Below, piece by piece: positions 51,008 to 58,963 of a DNA stretch of 64,000 nt. Under the pieces are notes generated by a model. It saw only the letters and a list, made by a program, of their open reading frames with translations. It did no database searches and was not told the origin of the DNA. The DNA is taken from NCBI RefSeq assembly GCF_022808675.1, contig NZ_JAKZKV010000004.1, positions 186,001 through 250,000 of the forward strand, given 5' to 3'. Each line of letters opens with the position of its first letter. The first letter of the stretch is position 1. Made by a program: the position numbers and the translations under genes. Origin of the DNA: Parabacteroides sp. FAFU027. GTDB taxonomy: Bacteria > Bacteroidota > Bacteroidia > Bacteroidales > UBA7332.

Positions 51008-51583
51008 ATGATGCAAGATTTTTTTGAACCGGGAGCTGTATTTCACGTATTCAACCGCGGAAATAATCAGGAAGATATTTTTATAGAGGAAAGAAACTAT
51101 GACTTCTTCCTTGCGTTAATGCAAAAGTATTTACTCCCGATTGCCGATATCTATGCATATTGCCTGCTGCGAAATCATTTTCATATCGCTTTGCGGATAA
51201 AAGACGAGGAGTTTCTTCCCGATAAGTTTAGGGTTAAATCTTATTTAGCCTTCTCTAACCTGTTTAATGCTTATACAAAAGCAGTCAACAAAGCGTACAA
51301 CCGGAAAGGGAGCCTCTTTCAGGAACACATTCATCGCAACAGAGTAGAAGATGAAGATTATCTGATCCAGTTGATTGCTTATATACACCTCAATCCTGTC
51401 AAACACCATTTTACGGATAACCATAAAGCTTATCGCTATTCTTCATATCAGGCTTATATGTCAGACAAACCAACCCATATTCATCGGGAGTATATTATGA
51501 ATATCCTCGGTGATAAAACAAATTTTGAATATTGGCACGATCAGAACAGACTCAACCTGGAGAATAAGATAAACGATATCTGA
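51008..51583 (+). CDS. REP-associated tyrosine transposase (RAYT)
   Basis: 191 residues of the Y1/IS200-like transposase superfamily. The HUH metal motif is in NHFHIAL (about residues 57-63). The catalytic tyrosine is in YLIQLIAYIHLNPVKH, where the pattern YIHLNPV is diagnostic for this family. The start VFHVFNRGNNQEDIF is also typical. RAYTs nick single-stranded DNA and are thought to spread REP palindromes. Here the gene is bracketed by the palindromes at 50953 and 51592/51659, the arrangement known for RAYT/REP systems. Length is near the family norm and no frame damage is seen, so it may be active. Confidence 0.92.
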   Translation: MMQDFFEPGAVFHVFNRGNNQEDIFIEERNYDFFLALMQKYLLPIADIYAYCLLRNHFHIALRIKDEEFLPDKFRVKSYLAFSNLFNAYTKAVNKAYNRKGSLFQEHIHRNRVEDEDYLIQLIAYIHLNPVKHHFTDNHKAYRYSSYQAYMSDKPTHIHREYIMNILGDKTNFEYWHDQNRLNLENKINDI

Positions 51584-51591
51584 TCCGGTTT

Positions 51592-51617
51592 AGACCTAAC
51601 AGGTTTTTAAAAACCTG
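51592..51617. repeat. REP-like palindrome, copy 2 (damaged right arm)
   Basis: The left arm GACCTAACAGGTTTTT is intact, but the right arm stops at AAAAACCTGG, losing the final bases. It begins eight bases past the RAYT stop. Confidence 0.75.
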
Positions 51618-51658
51618 GAATCTTAGGGTGATATCGCTCTATTGCGGGAGAATGTACA

Positions 51659-51690
51659 GACCTAACAGGTTTTTAAAACCTGTTAGGTCT
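51659..51690. repeat. REP-like palindrome, copy 3
   Basis: GACCTAACAGG and CCTGTTAGGTC arms, 42 bp after copy 2. Copies 2 and 3 form a pair behind the transposase, like a BIME. Confidence 0.85.
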
Positions 51691-51716
51691 AGGCCGGGGA
51701 TTCGGAGCGGAATTTT

Positions 51717-51905
51717 TGGATGAATAAAGAGGCAATCTCCCTGCGGAAAGCACTGTCGGCACTGAAAAATGCAAGAGCAGTACTGAAAAACGTGATGGAG
51801 TCACTGAAAAATGCGTGGGAGTCACTCCGAAATGCGAGGGAGGCGCTGAAAAATGCGACAGCGGCACTGAAAAATGCCCGGGAGGCACTGAAAAATGCGA
51901 GGGAG
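51717..51905. repeat. 21-bp period tandem array E
   Basis: Nine units of exactly 21 bp in register (starts at 51717, 51738, 51759, 51780, 51801, 51822, 51843, 51864, 51885). The consensus is GCACTGAAAAATGCGAGGGAG. The last seven units are similar; the first two are degenerate. The array is GC-richer than array C. One plus-strand frame would encode a heptad repeat of the type ALKNARE, but there is no promoter or start-site support. With the REP copies it fills the 51584-52014 gap. An uncharacterised gene starts 109 bp downstream. Confidence 0.9.
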
Positions 51906-52014
51906 TCAGACTCCGGACCATTTTTCAGGCCCCCGATGAGCCGGTTCACAGGGTAATTTTGATTTTTACACCGAGTTTTCTAAATAGAATTTCTAACAAA
52001 AAAACTTTTTCATC

Positions 52015-52701
52015 ATGGAAACAACCCCACAAACACCCGAAGCTACAACTGCTTCGAAGAATTATCACAAATCATTAGACGAATCCATCGCCGCCATCAA
52101 GCTCGTCCTGGGCAATGCCACCCTGCCCGGTATTTTCGAGGTGATGCAGACGGTGGGCTACACCGCCGAAAAGCTGGATTCGATGAATGCCAAGCTCGCC
52201 CTGCTGGAGCAACTCACCCAGACAAAGACCAAGGAAGATGCCGACCAGAGCGCCGAGCAGGAAAAGTACGACAACAAGCGCACCGATGTCAACAAGGCTT
52301 TCGTGACGCACCGTTCGCTCTCCCGCATCCTCTTCAAACTGGATGTGCATGCACGCGTATCGCTCCGTCTCGAAGGCGAGATGCCCAAGGCCTATGCCAA
52401 CTGGGTGGAGATGGTCTCCAACTTCTACGGCCAACTCTCCTCACAGCCCGAACTCCTGATCAAAACCACCGCAGTGGGCATTACCTCCGAAGTCGTGACC
52501 GAGCGCAAACAGGCGATCACCGACCTGCGCTCCCTCAAGGAGAGCCTAAAGAAGGAGACTGCTGAGGCGCAGGCTGCCACCGATGCCCGCGACGAGGCGT
52601 TCGATGAGATTTACCCGCTCTACTCCGAGTATATCTCTTACGCTAAGGTGCTTCTTGCCGGCAATCAGGCGCTTGAGGCTTTGGGCGTGACGGTGGAGTA
52701 A
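52015..52701 (+). CDS. Uncharacterised helical cytoplasmic protein
   Basis: 228 residues with no signal peptide. After a Thr/Pro-rich start (about 1-18) it is nearly all alpha-helical, with two coiled-coil-like stretches (about 45-85 and 160-200, with ITDLRSLKESLKKETAEAQ). It ends with DEIYPLYSEYISYAKVLL. Codon use is strongly C-ending and GC-rich (ATC, CTC, GCC), unlike its neighbours, which suggests either high expression or a different origin. No family was recognised. Like the 27580 gene it lies directly behind a 21-bp array. Confidence 0.72.
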   Translation: METTPQTPEATTASKNYHKSLDESIAAIKLVLGNATLPGIFEVMQTVGYTAEKLDSMNAKLALLEQLTQTKTKEDADQSAEQEKYDNKRTDVNKAFVTHRSLSRILFKLDVHARVSLRLEGEMPKAYANWVEMVSNFYGQLSSQPELLIKTTAVGITSEVVTERKQAITDLRSLKESLKKETAEAQAATDARDEAFDEIYPLYSEYISYAKVLLAGNQALEALGVTVE

Positions 52702-52720
52702 TTTATTCGGGATTTACCCT

Positions 52721-52753
52721 AAACCTAACAGGTTTTCAAAACCTGTTAGGTTT
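52721..52753. repeat. REP-like palindrome, copy 4
   Basis: Same sequence as copy 1 including the AAA/TTT flanks, 20 bp past the stop of the 52015 gene. It may also act as the 3'-end hairpin of that message. Confidence 0.88.
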
Positions 52754-52854
52754 TCTGGAAGGGAGAAAAGAATAAGGAAAACGAATATAAAATCAAATAA
52801 CAGCGGAACCGAAAAGCTTATAGAGTAGGACAAATTGTAAACAAGACAAATGTT

Positions 52855-53349
52855 ATGAAACTATTTTCAAAAGTAGCACCTGCGGTAGCAATGGTTGTAT
52901 TATTCTCAGGTTGCGCCTCTATCGTGAGCAAAAGCTCCTGGCCTTTATCTATTAACTCAACACCTGCCGGTGCGAAAGTAGAAATCCTTAATCGTAAAGG
53001 TGTTCCGGTATTCAACGGTGTAACTCCTGCTAACACCACCCTGAGTTCAGGGGCGGGATTCTTTACTCCAGCATCTTATACCATTAAATTGAACATGGAT
53101 GGATATGCCCAAAAAGTAATTCCTGTAAAATGTACTTTAAACGGATGGTATGTAGGAAATGTAATTTTTGGCGGTCTCATTGGGCTGTTGATTGTTGACC
53201 CTGCTACTGGTGCAATGTACAGACTAGATGCAGAGTATATCAATGAAACGTTGGACAAAAACACTGTTGACAACAAACCGGAATTAAAAATCCTTGATGT
53301 TAATCACATTACCCCAGAGATGAAGGCTCATTTGGTATCTTTAAAATAA
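52855..53349 (+). CDS. PEGA-like lipoprotein
   Basis: 164 residues with a lipoprotein signal (about 1-20, VLFSGCAS, lipidated Cys). A PEGA-type beta segment follows: INSTPAGAKVEILNRKGVPVFNGVTPANTTL, as in proteins that present surface-exposed beta domains. A hydrophobic glycine-rich hairpin (VIFGGLIGLLIVDPATGAMY) is typical of this family of small outer-membrane lipoproteins. Function unknown. Confidence 0.82.
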   Translation: MKLFSKVAPAVAMVVLFSGCASIVSKSSWPLSINSTPAGAKVEILNRKGVPVFNGVTPANTTLSSGAGFFTPASYTIKLNMDGYAQKVIPVKCTLNGWYVGNVIFGGLIGLLIVDPATGAMYRLDAEYINETLDKNTVDNKPELKILDVNHITPEMKAHLVSLK

Positions 53350-53361
53350 GTGGTAATAACA

Positions 53362-53459
53362 TCTCAAATGAGGTGGATTTAATTATGTGGCATGGGTTTG
53401 GCAATAGCGTAACCCGTGTCAAAATAAAGAGAACTTATTATAGATGTCTTCATTTGAGA
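53362..53459 (+). ncRNA. Candidate structured RNA in the intergenic region
   Basis: An outer 10-bp perfect pairing TCTCAAATGA/TCATTTGAGA (53362-53371 and 53450-53459) encloses a second stem CATGGGTT/AACCCGTG (53391-53398 and 53411-53418). It could be the 3' end of the lipoprotein mRNA or an independent RNA; no promoter was assigned. The rest of the 53350-53734 gap holds REP copy 5 and a CA repeat. Confidence 0.3.
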
Positions 53460-53463
53460 ACTC

Positions 53464-53496
53464 ACACCTAACAAGTTTTTGAGACTTGTTAGGTGT
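53464..53496. repeat. REP-like palindrome, copy 5 (variant)
   Basis: ACACCTAACAAGTTTTTG and its complement-like right arm ACTTGTTAGGTGT. Both arms carry the same AACAAG instead of AACAGG, so the change is compensated and the hairpin is kept. Confidence 0.8.
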
Positions 53497-53698
53497 TTTG
53501 ATAATAATCTTTGAGTTCCGGATTTTAAATGTAGAAAAAAGTGATGTTTGGTTCTTTTGACCGATTATTCTACATTATTGATTTAATAACGTGCCTGATG
53601 TTGTTTATTCTTCGGTAGATTTGATGTCTTAAGTTAAAAACTAAATAAGGTTAGAGGGGTTAATCTGTTAATCTGTTTGTCCCCGAAAGGGAAATTTC

Positions 53699-53714
53699 CA
53701 CACACACACACACA
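53699..53714 (+). repeat. (CA)8 dinucleotide repeat upstream of the outer membrane receptor gene
   Basis: Eight CA units end 20 bp before the ATG at 53735, in the expected leader or promoter area. Length changes by slippage could alter expression. Confidence 0.75.
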
Positions 53715-53734
53715 CTTACCACAAAATTATAAAC

Positions 53735-56662
53735 ATGAAACGAGTAATCTTATTTGTCCTGTTCGCCTTAGCCGTATTCAGCTCCCAGGCAAAAGAAAGC
53801 GAAGACACCAAAAGTAAGAATGAAAAGAAAGAGAGAACAATTGACCTTTGGGGACATATCAAGGACTCCTTTACCAAAGTCGGGATATTAGGGACAAAAA
53901 TCACCCTGATGCGGTCGGACAGCTCGGTGGTAGATACCATGACCGTGAAATATTTTGACTGGGGGCTTAAACTGGATACCTACTATAAGTTCAACATTCC
54001 GGCCCGGCCACAGAAGTTTATCATCAGGGCGGAACATCCCGATTACAAACCCACCTATGTCGATTACGATATCAAGTATGTCGCGCGAAACGTCTATTTC
54101 GACGCACCCTGGCATTATATGAAAAAGCGGGCCTACCGGATGACCAAGGAACAACACGTACTGAATGAGTTGGTGGTGAAAGCCACCAAAATCAAGATTG
54201 CATACAAAGGTGATACGGTGGTCTATAATGCCGATGCCTTCAACCTGTCAAAAGGCTCGATGCTGGATGACCTGGTGAAACAGATGCCGGGGGTAGAACT
54301 CAAAGACAATGGCGAAATCTACCAGAATGGCAAGAAGGTGGATTACCTGATGCTCAACGGCAAGCAGTTTTTCAAGGGGAAAAACAAGGTGATGCTCGAG
54401 AACCTCCCTTATTACACGGTGAAGAACGTGCAGTTTTACAACAGGACTACCGATAAGAGTGCATACCTGGGGCATGATGTCGAGAAAAAGGAATTTGTGA
54501 TGGACGTCAACCTGAAGCCGGAATATTCGACCGGTTACACGGTGAATGCCGAGGTTGCCGGTGGAACGAAAGACCGTTATCTTTCTCGCCTGTTCGGACT
54601 GCGCTATACCGATAATACCCGCATTTCCCTATATGGAAGTATGAACAATGTAAATGAATACCGAAGTCCGGGAAGGGACGGGGATTGGACTCCCACTAAT
54701 AGTCCTGAAGGAATAATAGATACAAAAAATGCAGGAGTGGATGTTGTCATTGAAGATAAAGACCAGAGATTTTCTGAATACTTCAGCGGATCGGCTGGAT
54801 GGTATGATGGTACTTTTTCCAGCCGGACTTCTTCCGAATCGTTTCTTACCAATGGCAATAGTTATTCCCGTTCAGAAAATGACTCACAACAAAAGAATTT
54901 AGGAGGTTGGATTTCAAATGTCTTCATTTTAAAAAAGCCATTATTCGTGAGAATAAACAACAATATTGAATATTTTAAATACGACCAAAATGCTCAAAAT
55001 CGCTCGGCTACTTTCAATGCCAATCCTGAAAAGTACGGAAATCTGAGTCAAATATTGGACTCTGTATTCAGTTCTTCACTTAGCCCTAATCTGAATAGCA
55101 TTGCACTTAACCGCCAATCCATTCAAATGAAAGGAACCGGACACGATACTTATTGGTATAATTCGATAGTAGCCTCTAAAAAATTGAGCTGGGGCGATGA
55201 TATTGAAGTCAGCTCACTCTTCAATTACCGGAACACCATGAACTCGGTATTCAATTCGTCTCAATTGAGTTATTTGCAAAACAATACCTCAGACAACCGA
55301 AATAAATACAATACTACACCCAGCGAAGGTTACGATTTTAATATCCGGGGTGATTATACTTTCCACCTGCTCTCAAAATGGAGTTATGTGCTCTATAGCC
55401 TCTATACGAAAAGGTATTCGTCGGATGTGAACTCACTCTACCGGCTCGACTGGCTCAATGGGTGGGGGAGTGGTACCCGTCACTCATTGGGAGAGCTGCC
55501 TTCCACCCGCGACTCTCTGTTGCTTGCCCTCGATGCCGCTAACAGCTACAACAAACGCTTTACGGAGCAGGGTTATAAGGAGGGATTCAGCGTTTATTAT
55601 GAGAAAAAGGAAAAAGACAGTTACACCTGGTTTAACCTGCATCTCCCGATAGACCGCCAGAATAAAGAAATGCGCTACCAACGCAACCAACTGGACACGA
55701 TGGTTTATCGCAGAGACTGGGTTTTCGAGCCGGAGATGACCTTTACACTGAAAACAAATAAAATGAACCGGGAATATTCATTCAATTACAGGAGTGAAAC
55801 CATTATACCGGATTTGGTGAAGTTGGTAAACATTCGAGACGATGCTAATCCCCTGGCCGTGTTACTGGGAAATCCGAACCTGAAGAGTACCATCAAGCAT
55901 AACTTTAAATTAAACTTTTCAGACAGGAAGCCGGAAAGGCAACGCTTTTTTAATTTCGGATTCAATGCGTCAATCATAAAACGACAAATCGCCAACGGAT
56001 TTACCTATAATCCTGAAACGGGTGTCTATACCTACCGGCCCGAGAACGTGGACGGCAACTGGAATATGAATACCTCCGTAGGTTATGGTAGCGCGATCGA
56101 CAAGGATAAACACTGGAGTTGGGGAACAGAAACAGCCTGGAACTTTAACCGGAACGTGGACCTCACAGCTGTCAGCAGAAGTACCCAAAGCAGCCTCAGC
56201 AAGGTAAACAATCACAGTGTGTCGGAAGGTTTACAGTTGAATTATCAAAAGGATGACCTGAAACTGGGCGTAATCGGGAAGTTGTGGTGGAACAATGCCA
56301 CCAGTCGGCGGGAGAATTTCCAAACCATCAATGCTCGAGACTACAGCTACGGCATGACCGGGGAGTACAAACTTTTCAAGGAGATTGAATTGGCTACGGA
56401 TATCAAGATGTACAGCCGCCGCGGATACGGTGATTCATTTATGAATACCAACAACCTCGTCTGGAACGCATCCATCGGCCACGCTTTCCTGAAAGGCAAG
56501 GTAATGACCCGACTCGAAGGCTTCGACCTGTTGCACCAGCTCTCCAGCGTGCAATACGTTGTAAACGGGCAAGGAAAGACAGAAACCTGGCGAAACACCA
56601 TCCCCAGCTATGTGATGTTGCACCTGAGTTACCGGTTTAGTTACAATCCGAAGAAGAAATAG
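53735..56662 (+). CDS. TonB-dependent receptor-like outer membrane beta-barrel protein
   Basis: 975 residues with a signal peptide (about 1-19). An N-terminal carboxypeptidase-regulatory-like beta domain (about 30-140) precedes a plug-like domain: LNELVVKATKIKIAYKGDTVVYNADAF, MLDDLVKQMPGVELKDNGEI and YLMLNGKQFFKG (about 145-230). A long barrel follows and ends YRFSYNPKKK. It belongs to the outer membrane beta-barrel family related to TonB receptors without a SusD partner. The stretch about 54640-55350 is AT-richer than the ends, suggesting exchange of the barrel-loop region. A CA repeat lies just upstream. Confidence 0.85.
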   Translation: MKRVILFVLFALAVFSSQAKESEDTKSKNEKKERTIDLWGHIKDSFTKVGILGTKITLMRSDSSVVDTMTVKYFDWGLKLDTYYKFNIPARPQKFIIRAEHPDYKPTYVDYDIKYVARNVYFDAPWHYMKKRAYRMTKEQHVLNELVVKATKIKIAYKGDTVVYNADAFNLSKGSMLDDLVKQMPGVELKDNGEIYQNGKKVDYLMLNGKQFFKGKNKVMLENLPYYTVKNVQFYNRTTDKSAYLGHDVEKKEFVMDVNLKPEYSTGYTVNAEVAGGTKDRYLSRLFGLRYTDNTRISLYGSMNNVNEYRSPGRDGDWTPTNSPEGIIDTKNAGVDVVIEDKDQRFSEYFSGSAGWYDGTFSSRTSSESFLTNGNSYSRSENDSQQKNLGGWISNVFILKKPLFVRINNNIEYFKYDQNAQNRSATFNANPEKYGNLSQILDSVFSSSLSPNLNSIALNRQSIQMKGTGHDTYWYNSIVASKKLSWGDDIEVSSLFNYRNTMNSVFNSSQLSYLQNNTSDNRNKYNTTPSEGYDFNIRGDYTFHLLSKWSYVLYSLYTKRYSSDVNSLYRLDWLNGWGSGTRHSLGELPSTRDSLLLALDAANSYNKRFTEQGYKEGFSVYYEKKEKDSYTWFNLHLPIDRQNKEMRYQRNQLDTMVYRRDWVFEPEMTFTLKTNKMNREYSFNYRSETIIPDLVKLVNIRDDANPLAVLLGNPNLKSTIKHNFKLNFSDRKPERQRFFNFGFNASIIKRQIANGFTYNPETGVYTYRPENVDGNWNMNTSVGYGSAIDKDKHWSWGTETAWNFNRNVDLTAVSRSTQSSLSKVNNHSVSEGLQLNYQKDDLKLGVIGKLWWNNATSRRENFQTINARDYSYGMTGEYKLFKEIELATDIKMYSRRGYGDSFMNTNNLVWNASIGHAFLKGKVMTRLEGFDLLHQLSSVQYVVNGQGKTETWRNTIPSYVMLHLSYRFSYNPKKK

Positions 56663-56686
56663 GGATTCTTCTATGGGTATAAATTG

Positions 56687-56706
56687 CCGTCAGCTTGAGC
56701 TGACGG
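56687..56706. repeat. Perfect hairpin CCGTCAGCTTGAGCTGACGG
   Basis: A 9-bp stem with a TT centre, 25 bp after the receptor stop and 58 bp before REP copy 6. Related hairpins precede copies 7 and 8. Confidence 0.7.
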
Positions 56707-56764
56707 ACCGAAGAGGAAATCAAAGGGCAGGCTTTAGCCGAAATATATATGAGAAGTGAAAATC

Positions 56765-56798
56765 AGACCTAACAGGTTTTGGAAACCTGTTAGGGTTT
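56765..56798. repeat. REP-like palindrome, copy 6
   Basis: AGACCTAACAGGTTTTGG with right arm AAACCTGTTAGGGTTT; one extra G at the right end. It is preceded by AAAATC as in copies 7 and 8. Confidence 0.82.
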
Positions 56799-56836
56799 CA
56801 TCAAAAATGTAGATATCGCATTCGAAAACTGAACTT

Positions 56837-58228
56837 ATGAAAACATTACTATTAACCATCCTCTATGGCGCTCTTATTCCTGCTATTGTCTGGTCGCAAT
56901 CTTCGAATAGAAGAGGATCTTCCTATACGGCTGAAGAGAATAAAGTAACCATCATCAATCAAATTGATCCCAATTGTGCGTTCTTTTTTTCTGCAATTGA
57001 CAAAACAGATTATTGGAAGGATATAGATTATATCAAAAAAGATATCAGCCTGTCTGTAGAATCTCCATATCTGGAGCTTCAGCAGAATTTGAGTTTTTTT
57101 CCTCAGCCCATATTCTGGTGCAGAAACGGGATGCAATACCTAATTAGGGGTGTGGATAAGAAAACACATACAGCGTTGATGAGCGCTTCTGATAAAATTG
57201 CTGACAATGAGATCCGTTTTTTTAGCTCTATGACCGACTCGTTGAATCTGAGAACCGGTAGTATTGAAAGAATCTCACAGATCAAAGATTTTGTAAATCG
57301 GGGCATTTATACCCGTATGTGCAAAGAAAAGTATGATAAGAAACTGGCGTATCTAGAGGGGTATCAGAAAGCGCATCCCACCTCCCGGTTATTTTCGGAT
57401 CTATGCAAAACGTCGTTTTATGCAGACTATATCAATCAGTTGTTTTTAGCTATAAAGCGGGAACCTTCGCGGGCTGATTCTCTTAAAAAAGTCATGTTAG
57501 CGGCTCATCCACAGATCCAAAATGATGAATTGCTATTCTCTTTTCAGTATCGGTTGTTTTGTCAGGCATACAACGATTTTTTGGCTCAAAACAAATATCA
57601 ACGGGATAGCATAAGCCTCAGCGAGAGATACAATAGTGTAAAAGAAAACTTTACTGGAAAGATCAGGGATTACCTGCTTTTTTCAATAATCCACGCCGCC
57701 CCGAGCGATAAGCAGGTTGGAATACTTCTCCCTGATTTCTATAACGATTGTAACGATGAAACCTATATAAGCTACATACGTGAAAATGTAGCCGCCAAAG
57801 CCGGAACTTCCGTTCCGGTAAAGGATCTGTTATTTACCACGAAGCTTGACAAAGTCTCATTACAGCAAATCATTGATCAAAATAAAGGAAAACTGATCTA
57901 TGTGGATTTTTGGGCGTCATGGTGCAGTCCATGCCGTGCGATGATGAAAGAGTCGAAGCTATTACACGAGAAATTCAAAGACAAAGTCGCCTTTATTTAC
58001 ATTTCAATTGATAAAGATTTCAGTGCATGGAAGAAGGCATCGAAAGAGGAGGCTTTGCAAGATAAGAGCAGCTTTTGCATTTCATCTGAAGCAGAGTTCA
58101 TAAAAAAGTACGCCATCAAATCGATTCCTCGATACGTACTGTTTGACAAGGATGGTGGGATTGTGACAGATAATGCGCCCCGGCCAAACTCGGTAAATGA
58201 GTTGGGAAAGTTATTCGGAAAACTTTAA
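56837..58228 (+). CDS. Secreted thioredoxin-like (TlpA/ResA type) protein
   Basis: 463 residues with a signal peptide (about 1-20). A long N-terminal part of about 320 residues is mostly helical and not recognised. The C-terminal 140 residues are a thioredoxin fold with the redox centre FWASWCSPC and the cis-proline loop SIPRYVLFD. Such proteins reduce or isomerise disulfides in the periplasm; in Bacteroidota this architecture is common and the partners are unknown. REP copies lie directly before and after it. Confidence 0.88.
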   Translation: MKTLLLTILYGALIPAIVWSQSSNRRGSSYTAEENKVTIINQIDPNCAFFFSAIDKTDYWKDIDYIKKDISLSVESPYLELQQNLSFFPQPIFWCRNGMQYLIRGVDKKTHTALMSASDKIADNEIRFFSSMTDSLNLRTGSIERISQIKDFVNRGIYTRMCKEKYDKKLAYLEGYQKAHPTSRLFSDLCKTSFYADYINQLFLAIKREPSRADSLKKVMLAAHPQIQNDELLFSFQYRLFCQAYNDFLAQNKYQRDSISLSERYNSVKENFTGKIRDYLLFSIIHAAPSDKQVGILLPDFYNDCNDETYISYIRENVAAKAGTSVPVKDLLFTTKLDKVSLQQIIDQNKGKLIYVDFWASWCSPCRAMMKESKLLHEKFKDKVAFIYISIDKDFSAWKKASKEEALQDKSSFCISSEAEFIKKYAIKSIPRYVLFDKDGGIVTDNAPRPNSVNELGKLFGKL

Positions 58229-58311
58229 AAAATACATATCTATTCGGTTCTATCTGGCGCGGGTTTAGCGAAAGCGTTCACGATAACTGTTGGGACCGAG
58301 CCTCGAAAATA

Positions 58312-58328
58312 GACAGCTTGTAGCTGTC
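58312..58328. repeat. Hairpin GACAGCTTGTAGCTGTC
   Basis: A 6-bp stem with a 5-nt loop, 15 bp before REP copy 7. A related sequence (ATAGCTTGTAGCT) lies before copy 8, inside the end of the 58410 gene. Confidence 0.6.
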
Positions 58329-58343
58329 ATCAACTGAAAATCA

Positions 58344-58377
58344 GACCTAACAGAGGTTTTCGAAACCTCGTTAGGTC
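58344..58377. repeat. REP-like palindrome, copy 7 (variant)
   Basis: GACCTAACAGAGGTTTTCG with a right arm AAACCTCGTTAGGTC; the AGAGG/CCTCG change is again partly compensated. Confidence 0.78.
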
Positions 58378-58409
58378 ATGCTTACAACAAAATAAAAAGC
58401 AGCAATTAG

Positions 58410-58700
58410 ATGATGAATAAGGACAAATGTACAGGCCAACAAGTCTATTGGAATATTTTTGACGAACTGATTGACCTATTGGATGCGGAAAACAAACCGG
58501 AAATAGCATCTGATATGAAAGCTGCAAAGAACTGCGTCAACGGGTTGACCGATGGCTGGTTTGAATTTAAACTTGCATTAGAGAAAGCCTTGAAGACATA
58601 CCATAAGAAGATGTCTGAAGAAGAAATTTATATCACGGAGTATTTGATAACGAATCTGGAAAAGTCGCTAATCCGTGTCAAGAATATGGATAGCTTGTAG
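58410..58700 (+). CDS. Small uncharacterised protein
   Basis: 96 residues (two adjacent ATG codons, 58410 and 58413). Helical and charged, starting MMNKDKCTGQQVYWNIFDELIDLLD. No signal peptide and no known family. Its last codons (MDSL and stop) lie within a sequence repeated from 58310 (the AGCTTGTAGCTG hairpin), so the repeat insertion may have defined the present C-terminus. It is sandwiched between REP copies 7 and 8. Confidence 0.6.
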   Translation: MMNKDKCTGQQVYWNIFDELIDLLDAENKPEIASDMKAAKNCVNGLTDGWFEFKLALEKALKTYHKKMSEEEIYITEYLITNLEKSLIRVKNMDSL

Positions 58701-58719
58701 CTGAAATAAAATCAAAATC

Positions 58720-58752
58720 AGACCTAACAGGTTTTCGAAACCTGTTAGGTCT
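58720..58752. repeat. REP-like palindrome, copy 8
   Basis: AGACCTAACAGGTTTTCG and right arm AAAACCTGTTAGGTCT-like, near perfect. 58753-58963 that follows holds no gene; it contains a weak CCGTC/GACGG hairpin near 58790. Confidence 0.86.
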
Positions 58753-58963
58753 TGCTACAATCAGGCTAATGCCGCGAAGAAGACTCTTTTTCCGTCAGTT
58801 GAAGCAGACGGCAACGAATACCGTTGAATACTAAAAGAACATTCGATTCTGACCTAAGGATAGCGGAGGCTTGACTGTATTATCTTCCTAATGGTATAGG
58901 AGCAGAAGAACTTTCTATTGTTCAGCGGCGTTTTTAATACAGTTATAGATAAGGTATTAAGCT

